Shown here in pieces: positions 26,843 to 36,251 of a stretch of DNA of 64,000 bases. Location: positions 62,001 to 126,000 of the forward strand of contig JAMZEJ010000007.1 of NCBI GenBank assembly GCA_024508355.1, written 5' to 3'. The translations under genes and the position numbers were made by a program. The stretch's first letter is position 1. Each line of letters begins with the position of its first letter. Below the pieces are notes generated by a model that was given only the letters and a program-made list of their open reading frames with translations, made no database searches and was not told the origin of the DNA. Source of the DNA: Rhizosaccharibacter radicis (lineage in GTDB: Bacteria > Pseudomonadota > Alphaproteobacteria > Acetobacterales > Acetobacteraceae).

Positions 26843-28354
26843 TCAACGTCCGTTCCGGCGCAGCAGCAGCACGAAACCGTCTGTTCCGGGCGCCTCGGCG
26901 GCCGGGCGGAAATCGCGCTGCAGCCGCTCGCACACCGGTGGCAGGGCGTCCGGGGAGCCGCACCAGCCGGGCGGGATCAGGACCGCATCCGGCCGGCGGG
27001 CGAGGGCCGACAGATAGAAGGCGCTGGCGCCGGTGCCGAACACCGTCCTGACGTGGCCGGGAAAGATGTAGTGCCCGAGCGGCTGCAGCCCGGCCATGAA
27101 GAACGGCACGTCCGATGCCTCGATGCTCAGCACCGGCCGGTCGCCGGCGAGCGACCGCAATCTTTCGAAATCGGCCTGCGCCAGCGCCCGACCGAGGCGC
27201 TGGTTGCGCACCACGTCGTGCCAGCCGCCCACCGCCGACAGCACCAGGAGCGGCACCAGGCCGATCGCCAGCCACCGCCGGGACCAGTGCCGCCACAGGC
27301 ACGACGCCATGATCGCCACCGGTGCCAGCGCCAGCAGGAAGTAATGGGGAAACGGATGTCCGGACGCGAGGCAGGCGAGCCACGCCGAGATCGCCCACCA
27401 GAACAACAACGAGCGCCGCCATCGCGACAGGACCGCCACCGGGCGCCGATGCCACAGCAACAGCACAGGCGACAGCACCAGGCCGAACAGCGCGAACATC
27501 GCCGTGGCCTGCAAACGAACAACGCCGGGCGCACCGTAATGGCGGAGATAGGCGAGCTGCGGTCGCAGGTAGTCCGTCCAGATCGCGGTGCTGGACCAAA
27601 TGAAGGGAACCAGCGCCACCAGAAGCCCGATCGACAGCCCCGCCAGCGCCGCGCCGGCGCGCGTGGCGACGGCGCGCACGGCCGTCGCGGGCGGGGGCCG
27701 GGAGCGTGCGGGCTCGCTGCCGGCGATGCCGTCGTCCGCGCGCTCCCGGCTCGGGTCGGGCCGGCGCCGCGGACCGGGGGCGAGCACCGCGATCGCCGAG
27801 GGGATCAGCAGGCTCGGCCCGGCGAGATAGTTGGTGTTCACCGCGACCGCCGCGAGCGCGAACGCGCCCACCAGAAGCACCGGCCGCTCCCGCTCCCGAC
27901 CCAGCGCCATCAGGATCAGCGCCCCCAGGATCAAGGGCAGGTAGACGCACTCGGCATTGCCGGCGAGCACGGCGAACCGCGCCCCGCCCAGCACGAGCAT
28001 CGACAGGGCGACCGCGAAGGCGCCCCGTGTGAAGCGGGCGCCGATCGCCGCGATCAGGACGCAGCAGCCGAGCGCCAGCACAGTGAACTCTCCCGGCCAA
28101 CCGCGCCCCGGGAGGCTCCAGAGACCGTAGAAACCGTAGAGCAGCACCGGCTTGTGATCGAACACCCCGCGATAGGGCACCACCCCGTCATGCACCATCG
28201 CGTGACCGATGATGGCGTACATGGTGGGATCGTGATCGGCGTAGGGCAGCCGCAGATAGCTGTTGAGATAGATCGCCACGAGGATCGCCACCGGCACCGC
28301 AGCAATGGCCACACAGACGGCGACCCGGGCCGAAACGCCCCCGACGGTTCTCAC
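26843..28354 (-). CDS. GT39-like multi-spanning membrane glycosyltransferase
   Basis: About 503 residues with roughly ten membrane segments. The first loop has HDPTMYAIIGHAMVHDG and PYRGVFDHKP, the pattern of ArnT/PMT-type GT-C enzymes that take sugars from lipid phosphates. A hydrophilic Arg/Pro-rich stretch near 205-245 interrupts the membrane region. The GTG start at 28354 is uncertain; no strong ribosome site is visible and an upstream GTG is possible. It is divergent from the thiamine-controlled receptor. Acceptor unknown. Confidence 0.75.
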   Translation of the reverse strand: MRTVGGVSARVAVCVAIAAVPVAILVAIYLNSYLRLPYADHDPTMYAIIGHAMVHDGVVPYRGVFDHKPVLLYGFYGLWSLPGRGWPGEFTVLALGCCVLIAAIGARFTRGAFAVALSMLVLGGARFAVLAGNAECVYLPLILGALILMALGRERERPVLLVGAFALAAVAVNTNYLAGPSLLIPSAIAVLAPGPRRRPDPSRERADDGIAGSEPARSRPPPATAVRAVATRAGAALAGLSIGLLVALVPFIWSSTAIWTDYLRPQLAYLRHYGAPGVVRLQATAMFALFGLVLSPVLLLWHRRPVAVLSRWRRSLLFWWAISAWLACLASGHPFPHYFLLALAPVAIMASCLWRHWSRRWLAIGLVPLLVLSAVGGWHDVVRNQRLGRALAQADFERLRSLAGDRPVLSIEASDVPFFMAGLQPLGHYIFPGHVRTVFGTGASAFYLSALARRPDAVLIPPGWCGSPDALPPVCERLQRDFRPAAEAPGTDGFVLLLRRNGR

Positions 28355-28550
28355 GCGGGGCGCCGGGAGATGGCCGGCCGCCACAGGAAACACCTCACCA
28401 TCGCACGCTCCATTCCCGGCCGGACCGGAGCGGCATAGCACGCCGGCGGGGCGATGGCGGGGTGCTTGCCGGCGGTGGCGGCGTTCGCGGCGCGGGATCG
28501 CGCGGCGCTTGACGCCGCAGCGCGCTTGGGTCTTCTGCTGATCCACATGA

Positions 28551-28621
28551 CCGGGGTGTCCGCACGCGCGGGCTGAGATCAAACCCGTCGAACCTGATCT
28601 GGGTCATTCCAGCGAAGGGAG
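28551..28621 (+). promoter_or_regulatory. TPP riboswitch (THI element)
   Basis: Diagnostic conserved blocks occur in order: GGGGTGTC, GGCTGAGATCAAACCC, GAACCTGATCTGGGTCATTCCAGCGAAGGGA. The last block ends 8 bases before the TonB receptor ATG and overlaps its ribosome site, so thiamine pyrophosphate probably blocks translation initiation. A TTGACG at 28509-28514 could be a -35 element, but no clear -10 follows. Confidence 0.95.
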
Positions 28622-28628
28622 TTGTTGC

Positions 28629-30980
28629 ATGGCGCTTTCGCGCTCGGGGCGGCCGTATCCGGCCGCGCCTTTCCTGCCCGCATCCCTGTTGTGCTGCGCT
28701 CTGGCGACCACGGCGCGGGCGGCGCCTGCGGGGGTGGCGGGCGGTGCCGAGGACATCACCGTCAGCGGCCATGCCGGGTTTCCGTCCGTCAACGGTTCGG
28801 TGGGATCCCAGCCAGGCGGCGGGTTGATCCGGCCGCAGGACGCGACGCTCAGCACCAGCGAGGTGGGGGCCGACTTCATCGCGCGGCAGGCGCCGACCGC
28901 CAACGCGTTCGGGCTGGTGGCCGCGCTGCCGGGCGCCAACGTGGCGCAGGCCGATCCGCTGGGATTGTCGGCGTCCAACTCGCTGTCGCTGCGCGGGCTC
29001 GGATCGGACGAGATCGGGTTCCTGCTGGAAGGCATGCCGCTCAACGACGCCGCCTATTTCACCGGCTATCCCAACCAGTTCTCCGATTCCGAGAATCTCG
29101 ACCACATCTCGCTGCAGCAGGGATCGGCCGGCCTCGACGCGCCGCTGGTGAACGCGGCGGGCGGGCTGCTGTCGCTGGGCTTCCGCGATCCCGGACGGGA
29201 TTTCGGCGGCGTGGTGGAAGGCTCCTACGGGTCCTACCACACCAACCGGGAGTTCGTGCGGCTCGACACCGGCGAGCTGGGGCACAGCGGCATCCGCGGC
29301 TTCGTGTCCTATTCGCACACGGCGGCCGACAACTGGCGCGGCTCCGGGCGCGACAAGCGCCAGCACGTGGACCTGAAGTTCCAGCGCGACTGGGACAACG
29401 GCGACCACGCCGGGCTGGTCGCCACCTGGAACGACACCGTCACCAGCGCCTACGAGCAGCCGACGCTCGCGGACTGGAAGGCATATGGCCGTTCCAACAA
29501 CTATGCCGGCTCCTTCGATGGCGGCGACACCAGCTATTGGCGGCTGTTCCAGCAGCCCTACCGGCTGTTCTACGCCACCGCGCCGCTCCGGCTGACGCTC
29601 GCGCAAGGGCTGGTGCTGACCGCCTCGCCCTACGCGCAATACGGCTACGGCGCCGGGCTCGGCGGCACGACGCTGCCGGAAACCGGCCTGTTCCAGGGCA
29701 CCGAGCCGATCGCCGGCAGCGTCGCCAACCCGAACGGGCAGGGCGTCGCCACCGCCACCTACAAGCAGGCGACCTACCGGGCGGGCCTGGCGCCGAAGCT
29801 GAGCTGGACGCTGGGCGACCACACGCTGTTCGCCGGCTACTGGTACGACTACGTGGACGACCGCGAGCCGGCCCCGTTCGGCATCGTGTCGGATGACGGC
29901 ACGCCTACGGACATCTGGAGCAACAGCGCGCGCTCGACGCTGCTGCTGCCGGACGGGCGGCAGCTGCTGGCGCAGGACGCGCACATGATCGCGCAGACCA
30001 ACGCGATCTTCCTCGGCGACACGATGTCGCTGTGGAACAAGCGCGTGACCCTGGAGCTCGGGTTCAAGGACGCGCTGTCCACGCGCACGGGATGGAACGC
30101 CATCCCTGGGGCGCGCTATCGCACCGGCATCAACTCCGCCGAACCGCTGCCGCATCTGGGCGCGCGCTGGCAGATCGACCGGCGGAACCAGCTCTTCATG
30201 AGCGTCGGCACCAATTTCCGCGTGCCGGCCGAGACGGTGCTGTTCGACAGCTTCGACCCCGCGAGCGGCACGCAGACCGGCGCCGCCAACACCGGGCTGC
30301 GCGACGAGTACTCGATCTCCGAGGAGCTTGGATACCGCTATTCCGGCGATCTCCTGATCGGCAGCGTGACCTTGTTCAACTACAACTTCACCAACCGGCA
30401 GGTCGCCACCATCGCGGACATCAACGGTGCGCTGGTATCGTCCACCCTCAACGCGGGCGGCCAGAGCTCGCGCGGCGTGGATGCGGAGATCGGGCTGCGG
30501 CCCTGGCATCATCTGAGCCCCTACCTGTCCGGCGAATATCTGCACGCCACCATCGACAACGACATCGCGGTCGGCGGCGACCTGTTGCCGACCGCCGGGC
30601 ACACGGCCGTGCGCAGCCCCACATGGCAGGGAGCGGCCGGCCTGTCCTATGACGATGGCCGCTTCTTCGGCGTCGTCACGGTGAAATATACCGGCGCGCA
30701 GTACGCCACCTTCACCAACGACGAGCGCATCGCCGACCACACGCAGGCCGACCTGTCGCTCGGTGTGCGCCTGCCGTCCGTGGGACGCGCGCAGCACCCG
30801 GAGTTGCGGCTCAATCTCGTCAACGTCACCGACGAGCAGGTGCTGTCCGGCGTCGCCACTCCCACCCCGAATGCGCGCGACACCGTGGGCCGCTACGGCA
30901 CCATGATCGCGGGTTCCGCCCCCACCTACTATGTCGGGGGCGGCTTCGCGGCGCTGCTCACCGGCACGGTCGGCTTCTGA
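28629..30980 (+). CDS. TonB-dependent outer-membrane receptor, thiamine-regulated
   Basis: 783 residues. Signal peptide (ATTARAAP), a plug domain of about 130 residues (including SLRGLGSDEIGFLLEGMPLND), then a 22-strand-type barrel ending in Phe (GTVGF). TonB receptors pull scarce solutes across the outer membrane using the proton gradient. The TPP riboswitch directly in front makes thiamine or a thiamine precursor the likely cargo. The next gene, a thiamine-precursor-type binding protein, supports this. Confidence 0.93.
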   Translation: MALSRSGRPYPAAPFLPASLLCCALATTARAAPAGVAGGAEDITVSGHAGFPSVNGSVGSQPGGGLIRPQDATLSTSEVGADFIARQAPTANAFGLVAALPGANVAQADPLGLSASNSLSLRGLGSDEIGFLLEGMPLNDAAYFTGYPNQFSDSENLDHISLQQGSAGLDAPLVNAAGGLLSLGFRDPGRDFGGVVEGSYGSYHTNREFVRLDTGELGHSGIRGFVSYSHTAADNWRGSGRDKRQHVDLKFQRDWDNGDHAGLVATWNDTVTSAYEQPTLADWKAYGRSNNYAGSFDGGDTSYWRLFQQPYRLFYATAPLRLTLAQGLVLTASPYAQYGYGAGLGGTTLPETGLFQGTEPIAGSVANPNGQGVATATYKQATYRAGLAPKLSWTLGDHTLFAGYWYDYVDDREPAPFGIVSDDGTPTDIWSNSARSTLLLPDGRQLLAQDAHMIAQTNAIFLGDTMSLWNKRVTLELGFKDALSTRTGWNAIPGARYRTGINSAEPLPHLGARWQIDRRNQLFMSVGTNFRVPAETVLFDSFDPASGTQTGAANTGLRDEYSISEELGYRYSGDLLIGSVTLFNYNFTNRQVATIADINGALVSSTLNAGGQSSRGVDAEIGLRPWHHLSPYLSGEYLHATIDNDIAVGGDLLPTAGHTAVRSPTWQGAAGLSYDDGRFFGVVTVKYTGAQYATFTNDERIADHTQADLSLGVRLPSVGRAQHPELRLNLVNVTDEQVLSGVATPTPNARDTVGRYGTMIAGSAPTYYVGGGFAALLTGTVGF

Positions 30981-30982
30981 GG

Positions 30983-31936
30983 ATGCGCCCGATGAACCGC
31001 TTCCGTCCGATCCTGCGCGCGCTTCCCGTGCTGGCGGCACTGCTGCCAGCACCGGCGGTGGCCAACGACAAGCTGACGCTGCTGCTGGACTGGTTCGTCA
31101 ACAGCAACCACGAGGCGATCCTGACCGCGGAGGCGAACGGCGATTTCGCGCGCCACGGGCTCGACGTGACGCTGATCGCGCCCGCCGACCCGAGCTCGCC
31201 GCCGCGTCTGCTGGCGGCGCACCAGGCCGATCTGTGCGTCAGCTACCAGCCGAGCCTCGGCAGCCTGGTGGAAGGTGGGCTGCCGGTGCGACGCGTCGGC
31301 ACGCTGCTGGACACGCCGCTGAACGAGATGCTCGTGCTGGCGGACGGGCCGATCCGCAGCCTCAAGGATCTGAAGGGGCGCCACATCGGCATGGAGGTCG
31401 GGGCCGCCAACGAGGCCGCGCTCGGCGTGATGCTGGCCGAAGCCGGGCTGAAGCGCTCGGACGTGCAGGTGACCGAGATCGGCATGCAGATCGAGACCGC
31501 GCTGATGTCGCATTCGGTGGATGCCGTGCTGGGCGCCATGCGCAACTACGAGCAGATCGACCTGCAGCAGCGGGGCGTGAAGGTGCGCGCCTTTCTTCCC
31601 GAGGAGCATGGCGAGCCGCTCTATGACGAGCTGATCCTGCTGGCCCGCGCCGACGAGGTGAGCGATCCGCGCATCCCCCGCTTCCTCGACGCGCTGGCGG
31701 ATGCCACCAACACGCTGCTCAACCACCCGGAGGAGATGTGGGCGAAGGCGATCGCCAAACGCCCCGACCTGGACACGCCGCTCAACCACGCCGCCTGGAT
31801 GGCGACGCTGCCGCGCCTGGCCAAGACGCCGGCGCTGCTGGACCGGAAGCGCTACGAGAGCTTCCAGCGTTTCATGAAGGCGCAGGGGCAGCAGGACGCG
31901 GTGCTGCGGGTGGAGAAGATCACGGCCGAGGAATAG
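30983..31936 (+). CDS. NMT1/THI5-like (ThiY-type) periplasmic binding protein
   Basis: 317 residues. After a signal peptide (APAVAND) the mature protein begins LTLLLDWFVNSNHEAI, the LDW-N-H motif of pyrimidine-precursor binding proteins. GRHIGMEVG and the lobe-crossing segments also fit. It starts 2 bases after the receptor stop, under the same riboswitch. The second ATG at 30992 has GAGGA 8 bases ahead and may be the true start. No ABC permease or ATPase follows, so it must borrow one encoded elsewhere or act differently. Confidence 0.87.
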   Translation: MRPMNRFRPILRALPVLAALLPAPAVANDKLTLLLDWFVNSNHEAILTAEANGDFARHGLDVTLIAPADPSSPPRLLAAHQADLCVSYQPSLGSLVEGGLPVRRVGTLLDTPLNEMLVLADGPIRSLKDLKGRHIGMEVGAANEAALGVMLAEAGLKRSDVQVTEIGMQIETALMSHSVDAVLGAMRNYEQIDLQQRGVKVRAFLPEEHGEPLYDELILLARADEVSDPRIPRFLDALADATNTLLNHPEEMWAKAIAKRPDLDTPLNHAAWMATLPRLAKTPALLDRKRYESFQRFMKAQGQQDAVLRVEKITAEE

Positions 31937-32030
31937 GGGCGGCGATCGTGTCCCCGGGGTGTTCGTCCCCTAGAATACACCCCGAGCAACAGCAGCCAGA
32001 AGGCAGAGGCGCGACCATTCGCATCACAGG
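31937..32030. other. Low-GC junction with a degenerate repeat
   Basis: GC content drops just after the binding protein gene. CTAGAATACACCCC (31971-31984) nearly repeats CTAGTATACACCCC (32053-32066), which lies in the 3-prime coding end of the next gene. It looks like a partial duplication of that gene end. Confidence 0.5.
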
Positions 32031-32738
32031 CTACTTCGCGGCCCGTACACGTCTAGTATACACCCCAGAGAACGAAACATTGTATCCCCCACAGCGGTCA
32101 TTATCGATCACAGCAACTTCTTTCCCCGTATACACCATCCTGACCTTACAGCTGTGCGCATCATCGCTTGTCTCAAAAGTGATGACGTTCCGAACTGACT
32201 TCGCTTCGGCTGTGAACTCTCCGAAATGAGGAGATAGCGACAGGCTGCCTTTCCAGACGGAATCTCCCTTGGCCTTGAGACGGTCGCCATCGGCCCATAA
32301 CCAGATATCGGAGCTCCGTGAATGCCATCGACCGCTCCAAAGACGCAGCGGCACTTCCGGCAGTTCCTGACGTCTCAGATCCGTTGCCAGGAGCCATCCG
32401 AAATCCACATTGGAACGATCTCTGATCGTCCGAGAGATATGTGTACCACACACATAAACTTTAGAACCCGCTTCCTCAACGGGAGGTCCGACGACGATGA
32501 CCAGGTCGCCAGCGACAACGTGAGGCTTGTCCGAAAGCCCACAGTTGTCATACCCACACTCCGGACTCACCTTGAAGATAGAGTGCGGCTTGATAGCCCG
32601 TGCGAGTGAGATGCTTGGCAGATCGCCTGTCTCGTTCTGCGTGTGCAACCCACCGCAGAAGCGGTGGCCACTCGCCAGAGCAGGTGTGATGGAACCGAAG
32701 CTCAATACTCCGAACATCAGTAATTTTACAGGCAGCAT
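32031..32738 (-). CDS. Exported orphan protein with atypical base composition
   Basis: 235 residues. Signal peptide 1-23 (core LLMFGVLSFGSITPALA), then a Cys-containing mature protein (Cys28, CGYDNCG, VCGTH, SCKV, RCGG) that could be disulphide-bonded. Base composition is about half G+C, with many A/T-ending codons, unlike neighbours on either side. This suggests recent transfer. No family recognised. No strong ribosome site before the ATG. It lies between the thiamine locus and the transporter operon. Confidence 0.72.
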   Translation of the reverse strand: MLPVKLLMFGVLSFGSITPALASGHRFCGGLHTQNETGDLPSISLARAIKPHSIFKVSPECGYDNCGLSDKPHVVAGDLVIVVGPPVEEAGSKVYVCGTHISRTIRDRSNVDFGWLLATDLRRQELPEVPLRLWSGRWHSRSSDIWLWADGDRLKAKGDSVWKGSLSLSPHFGEFTAEAKSVRNVITFETSDDAHSCKVRMVYTGKEVAVIDNDRCGGYNVSFSGVYTRRVRAAK

Positions 32739-32824
32739 CGCGAACTCGATCAAAGGTGTTGGTGAATTGTTGCCAAACTCCGGTTTCCGGGGAAGAAGAT
32801 CGGCGAGGCTGTCGGAGTGTCCGG

Positions 32825-33271
32825 TCAGAACAGCGCGATGCAGGCCGCTCCGCCGGCCATCAGCAGACCGCCCACGATGCGGCCGGCGGACAGGGCGTGC
32901 GGCGGCATGCGCAGCAGGCCGAAATTGTCGATCAGCAGCGACGCGCAGATGTTGGCGGCGATCAGCACGCCGTTGAACGGGCCGGCGCCGACCTTGTCCA
33001 CGAACATCAGCCCGACCACCACCGCCACCGCGCCGGTCAGGCCCCCCAGCGGGGCCCACCAGGGCATCTCGCTCACGCCCTCGGCGGTGGGAAAGGGCCT
33101 CGGCATGATGGCGAACAAGGCCACGGTCGCGAACAGGATCAGCCCGAACGACACGCTGGACGCGAGCCAGGCGTTGTTGAGCGCGTTGCGCAGCGCGCCG
33201 TTCATGGCGTTGCCGGCCGCCTGCAGGACACCGGCACCGACGATCAGGGGAAACAGCCACAACGCGTTCAT
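32825..33271 (-). CDS. DMT-superfamily small membrane transporter (DUF606/YdcZ type)
   Basis: 148 residues with five hydrophobic helices. GNAMNGALRN, the GGLTGAV turn and GPFNGVLIAANICASLLIDNFG are the repeat features of the EamA-like DUF606 family. Cargo unknown. It follows ArsB on the same strand with a 64-base gap and may be the end of that transcript. Confidence 0.87.
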   Translation of the reverse strand: MNALWLFPLIVGAGVLQAAGNAMNGALRNALNNAWLASSVSFGLILFATVALFAIMPRPFPTAEGVSEMPWWAPLGGLTGAVAVVVGLMFVDKVGAGPFNGVLIAANICASLLIDNFGLLRMPPHALSAGRIVGGLLMAGGAACIALF

Positions 33272-33335
33272 GATGCCGACCTCGGGAAGAAGAGACTGGG
33301 AATGAAGGTCCGGGCGCCGGCGGGGCGCGCCGGGA

Positions 33336-34595
33336 TCACAGCAACAGCAGCCCCGCCAGGGCGAGCAGCAGGGCGGGTGGCATCACCAGCGCGCCCCGCG
33401 ACAGGAAGCGCCCGAAGCTCACCTCGAGCCCTTCGCGGCGCAGCGCCGACAACCACAGGATGGTGGCGAGCGAGCCCGTGATCGACAGGTTCGGGCCGAG
33501 ATCGACGCCGATCAGAAGCGCGTCGGTCATCGGTTGCGGCAGATGTCCGGCCTGCACCGCGGATCCGGCCAGCAGCCCGGCCGGCAGGTTGTTCATCACG
33601 TTGCACAGGACCGCCAGCACCGCTCCCGCCCCGAACGGCCCGCCTTCGGGCGCGGTCTGGGCGAGCCGATGCAGGTGCTGGGCGAGCAGGGTGACCAGCC
33701 CCGTATGGCGCAACCCGGCCACCAGCACGAACAGGCCGGCGACCAGTGGCAGCACCTCCCAGGACACGCCGCGCAGGGTCGGCAGGGGCGACTCCCGCTT
33801 GCGCACCCACACCAGCGCCGCGGTGGCCAACCCCGCGAGCGCGGTCGGCAGGCCGAGCTGCAGCCCGAGGGCGGACGCGCCCAGCAGCACCAGACCGGTG
33901 AGCGCGATGCCGATCGCCGCCACCACCCCGCCGCCGGGCAGCGAGGGCTGCTCCACGTCCGTGCGCACGGGCCGGCGCAGGCAGCTCCGCTCGATCAGCA
34001 GCAGCACGATGAAGGTGGCGGCGACCGACAGCGCGGCGGGCAGGATGAAGTGGCCGATCCAGCTGGCGAGCGGCGGCATCCGGCTCGCGTACAGCACCAG
34101 GTTGGCCGGGTTGCTGATGGGCAGGATGAAGGACGCCGCGTTGGCGATGAAGGCGCAGATCAGCAGGAACGGCAACGGCTCCACTTCCGCCGCGCGTGTG
34201 GCGGCGAACACCGCGGGCGTGAGCACCACGGCGGTCGCGTCGTTGCTGAGGAAGGCGGTCACCACGGTGCCGACGCCGTAGATCAGGCCGAACAACCGCA
34301 GCGACGATCCGCCCGACATGCGGACCGCGCGCACGGCGAGCCAGTCGAACAGCTGCTCGCGCCGGGCCACCTCGCTGAGCAGCATCATGCCCACCAGGAA
34401 CAGATAAACGTCGCCGCCTTCCGCGACCGCGGCGATGGCTTCGTGGAACGGCAGCAGGCCGGCCACCACCAGGATCGTGGCGCCGGTCACCGCCCAGATC
34501 GCTTCGGGCAGGCGCCAGGGCCGGACGATCACCGCAGCAGTGGCCAGTCCCGCCACGATCCAGGTGGCGAGAACGGAAAGGGATATCGCGTGCAT
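33336..34595 (-). CDS. ArsB/SLC13-like ion transporter
   Basis: 419 residues, about 11 membrane segments. Two inverted half-helix signatures are present: FLSNDATAVVLTPAV with ISNPANLVLY in the first half, and CNVMNNLPAG with DLGPNLSITGSLATILW in the second. These are typical of ArsB arsenite/antimonite antiporters and relatives. No arsR or arsC gene is close, so the ion is uncertain. Its ATG overlaps the MFS stop by one base (TGATG), so the two are coupled. Confidence 0.86.
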   Translation of the reverse strand: MHAISLSVLATWIVAGLATAAVIVRPWRLPEAIWAVTGATILVVAGLLPFHEAIAAVAEGGDVYLFLVGMMLLSEVARREQLFDWLAVRAVRMSGGSSLRLFGLIYGVGTVVTAFLSNDATAVVLTPAVFAATRAAEVEPLPFLLICAFIANAASFILPISNPANLVLYASRMPPLASWIGHFILPAALSVAATFIVLLLIERSCLRRPVRTDVEQPSLPGGGVVAAIGIALTGLVLLGASALGLQLGLPTALAGLATAALVWVRKRESPLPTLRGVSWEVLPLVAGLFVLVAGLRHTGLVTLLAQHLHRLAQTAPEGGPFGAGAVLAVLCNVMNNLPAGLLAGSAVQAGHLPQPMTDALLIGVDLGPNLSITGSLATILWLSALRREGLEVSFGRFLSRGALVMPPALLLALAGLLLL

Positions 34596-35941
34596 CAGGG
34601 TTCCGTGGCGGCGAGGGCTTCGGTGCCGGCTTCGTCGCCCGCGCTGCCGTGGCCCGTTTCAGGCATGAAGACGAAGAAGAAGCCTAGGGCGGCCGCCGCG
34701 ATCGCGGCCAGCAGCAGGAAACCGGCCGGAAAACCGAACCATTGCACCACGTAGCCGCCGACGATGGTGCTCATCGAGCCGCCGATCCCGACCGCCAGCG
34801 CGGTGAGGCCCTGCATCAGATTGAACCGTCCAGTTCCGCTCGTGAGGTCGGACGCGATGATCACCGCGATCACGCCGAAGATGCCGGCCGCCACGCCATC
34901 GAGCAGCTGGATCGCCACCACGCCGACCGGGTTGGTGGTGAAGGAGAACAGCACGCCGCGCACCGGCAGGATGGCGAGCGCCACCGCGAAGATCGGCTTG
35001 CGCCCGATGCCGCTCTTCATCACCCGGCCCACCGTCCAGGCGACCGCCACCATCACCGCCTGCGCGCAGATGATGCAGGCGCTGAGCGCCACCGTGTCGA
35101 TGCCGGGATGGGTTTTCGCCAGCACCTGTCCGGCGAAAGGCAGCATCGCCGCGTTGCCGAAATGGAACAGGAAACAGGTGACGAGGAACGCCCGCACGCC
35201 CGGCCGCCCGAACAGCGACCGGATCGGGATCGGCTCGCAGCGATTGTCCGGGCTTTCGCCGCCGCGGGCCAGCTCGTGGTCGATCTCGTTCGGCCGGATC
35301 AACGCCGCGGCCGCGGCGCTCGCCACCGCGAAGGCGCACACGAGATAGAAGATCCAGTTGGTGCTGAGATATTGCCCGAACGCGCCGGCGAGCCCCGCGG
35401 CCACGAAGGAACCGGCATGGTTGAAGCTCTCGTTGCGGCTGATCCGCGACGGCAGCAGGCGGCGTCCGACGATGCCCAGCGACAGGGCGGCGATCGCCGG
35501 GGGGATCACCGCCGACGCAGCGCCCAGCAGCGCCTGCGCCGCCACCACCGGCCAGAAGCCGTGGGACAGCACGATCAGCAGGCACCCCAGACCCACGAGC
35601 AACCCCGAGACGCTGATCAGGGTGCGCTTGAAGCGCGACGAATCCACTAGCAGGCCGGCGGGCACCTGGCAGATGGCGGCCGCGACGTGGCTCGCCGCCA
35701 TGGCCACGCCTATCGCCCCGGGCTGCCAATGCCGGTCCGCGCTCAGGAACACCGAAAGGTAGGGCCCGACGCCGTCGCGGACGTCGGCCATCAGGAAGGT
35801 GACGGAATCGAGACCCAGCAGGGAGCGAGAGCTCGGCCGCGTTCCGTTCCCGCCCGCGCTCGATTTCGTCGTGCCGGTCGCGGTGGAACAGGAAGTCCGG
35901 CTCGGCGCGACATCCGCCGACGCGCCTATCGCATCGCCCAC
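34595..35941 (-). CDS. MFS transporter
   Basis: 448 residues with about 12 membrane segments and the usual central cytoplasmic loop (RPNEIDHELARGGESPD). LLVDSSRFKR after helix 2 matches the MFS loop 2-3 motif. The start is placed at GTG 35941, which has GGGAGGG 7 bases upstream; an in-frame TTG at 35998 is weaker. The first 45 residues are polar and poorly conserved in style. Coupled to the ArsB-like gene. Cargo unknown. Confidence 0.87.
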   Translation of the reverse strand: MGDAIGASADVAPSRTSCSTATGTTKSSAGGNGTRPSSRSLLGLDSVTFLMADVRDGVGPYLSVFLSADRHWQPGAIGVAMAASHVAAAICQVPAGLLVDSSRFKRTLISVSGLLVGLGCLLIVLSHGFWPVVAAQALLGAASAVIPPAIAALSLGIVGRRLLPSRISRNESFNHAGSFVAAGLAGAFGQYLSTNWIFYLVCAFAVASAAAAALIRPNEIDHELARGGESPDNRCEPIPIRSLFGRPGVRAFLVTCFLFHFGNAAMLPFAGQVLAKTHPGIDTVALSACIICAQAVMVAVAWTVGRVMKSGIGRKPIFAVALAILPVRGVLFSFTTNPVGVVAIQLLDGVAAGIFGVIAVIIASDLTSGTGRFNLMQGLTALAVGIGGSMSTIVGGYVVQWFGFPAGFLLLAAIAAAALGFFFVFMPETGHGSAGDEAGTEALAATEP

Positions 35942-36251
35942 CGAGCTGCCCTCCCGAAACACGATGTCATCTGTTGTAACGTTATGTTGAACCCGCAACG
36001 GTTCGGCGTCCTATCGCGAGGAGAGCACGCCGGTTGCCGGGCCGGATGTGCGCGAATGCAACTCGATCGAGCGCTCGTCGACTGTTATGACGGCAATCGC
36101 CTCCGGGAGGGCCGGGCCGACGTATCATGTCTGGAACGGGTGCCGGAACGGCCGGATGGGAAGATCCCTCGGCAACGAGGAGATGGCCATGCGGCGGAAA
36201 ATCCGTTTAGGATCGAATTGTTGGATGAATGCCGACAGTTGAAAGCAACCG
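35942..36251. other. 310-base divergent gap, AT-richer than average
   Basis: The gap separates the MFS gene from the GGDEF-EAL gene. It holds the 8-bp palindrome TAACGTTA (35977-35984) inside an AT-rich patch, a possible regulator site for the MFS gene. Short readings at 36048-36322 have no family features. No RNA gene recognised. Confidence 0.4.

Noticed and set aside
28395-31052. An 885-codon minus-strand reading over the TonB receptor
   Set aside because: It is the complement of a receptor with riboswitch, signal peptide and barrel motifs.
32756-33481. A plus-strand 241-codon reading across the DMT transporter
   Set aside because: Antisense to a gene with clear membrane repeat motifs.
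33336-34595. A full arsenic resistance operon
   Set aside because: Only an ArsB-like transporter is present; no ArsR, ArsC or ArsH gene is adjacent, so the operon name is not justified.
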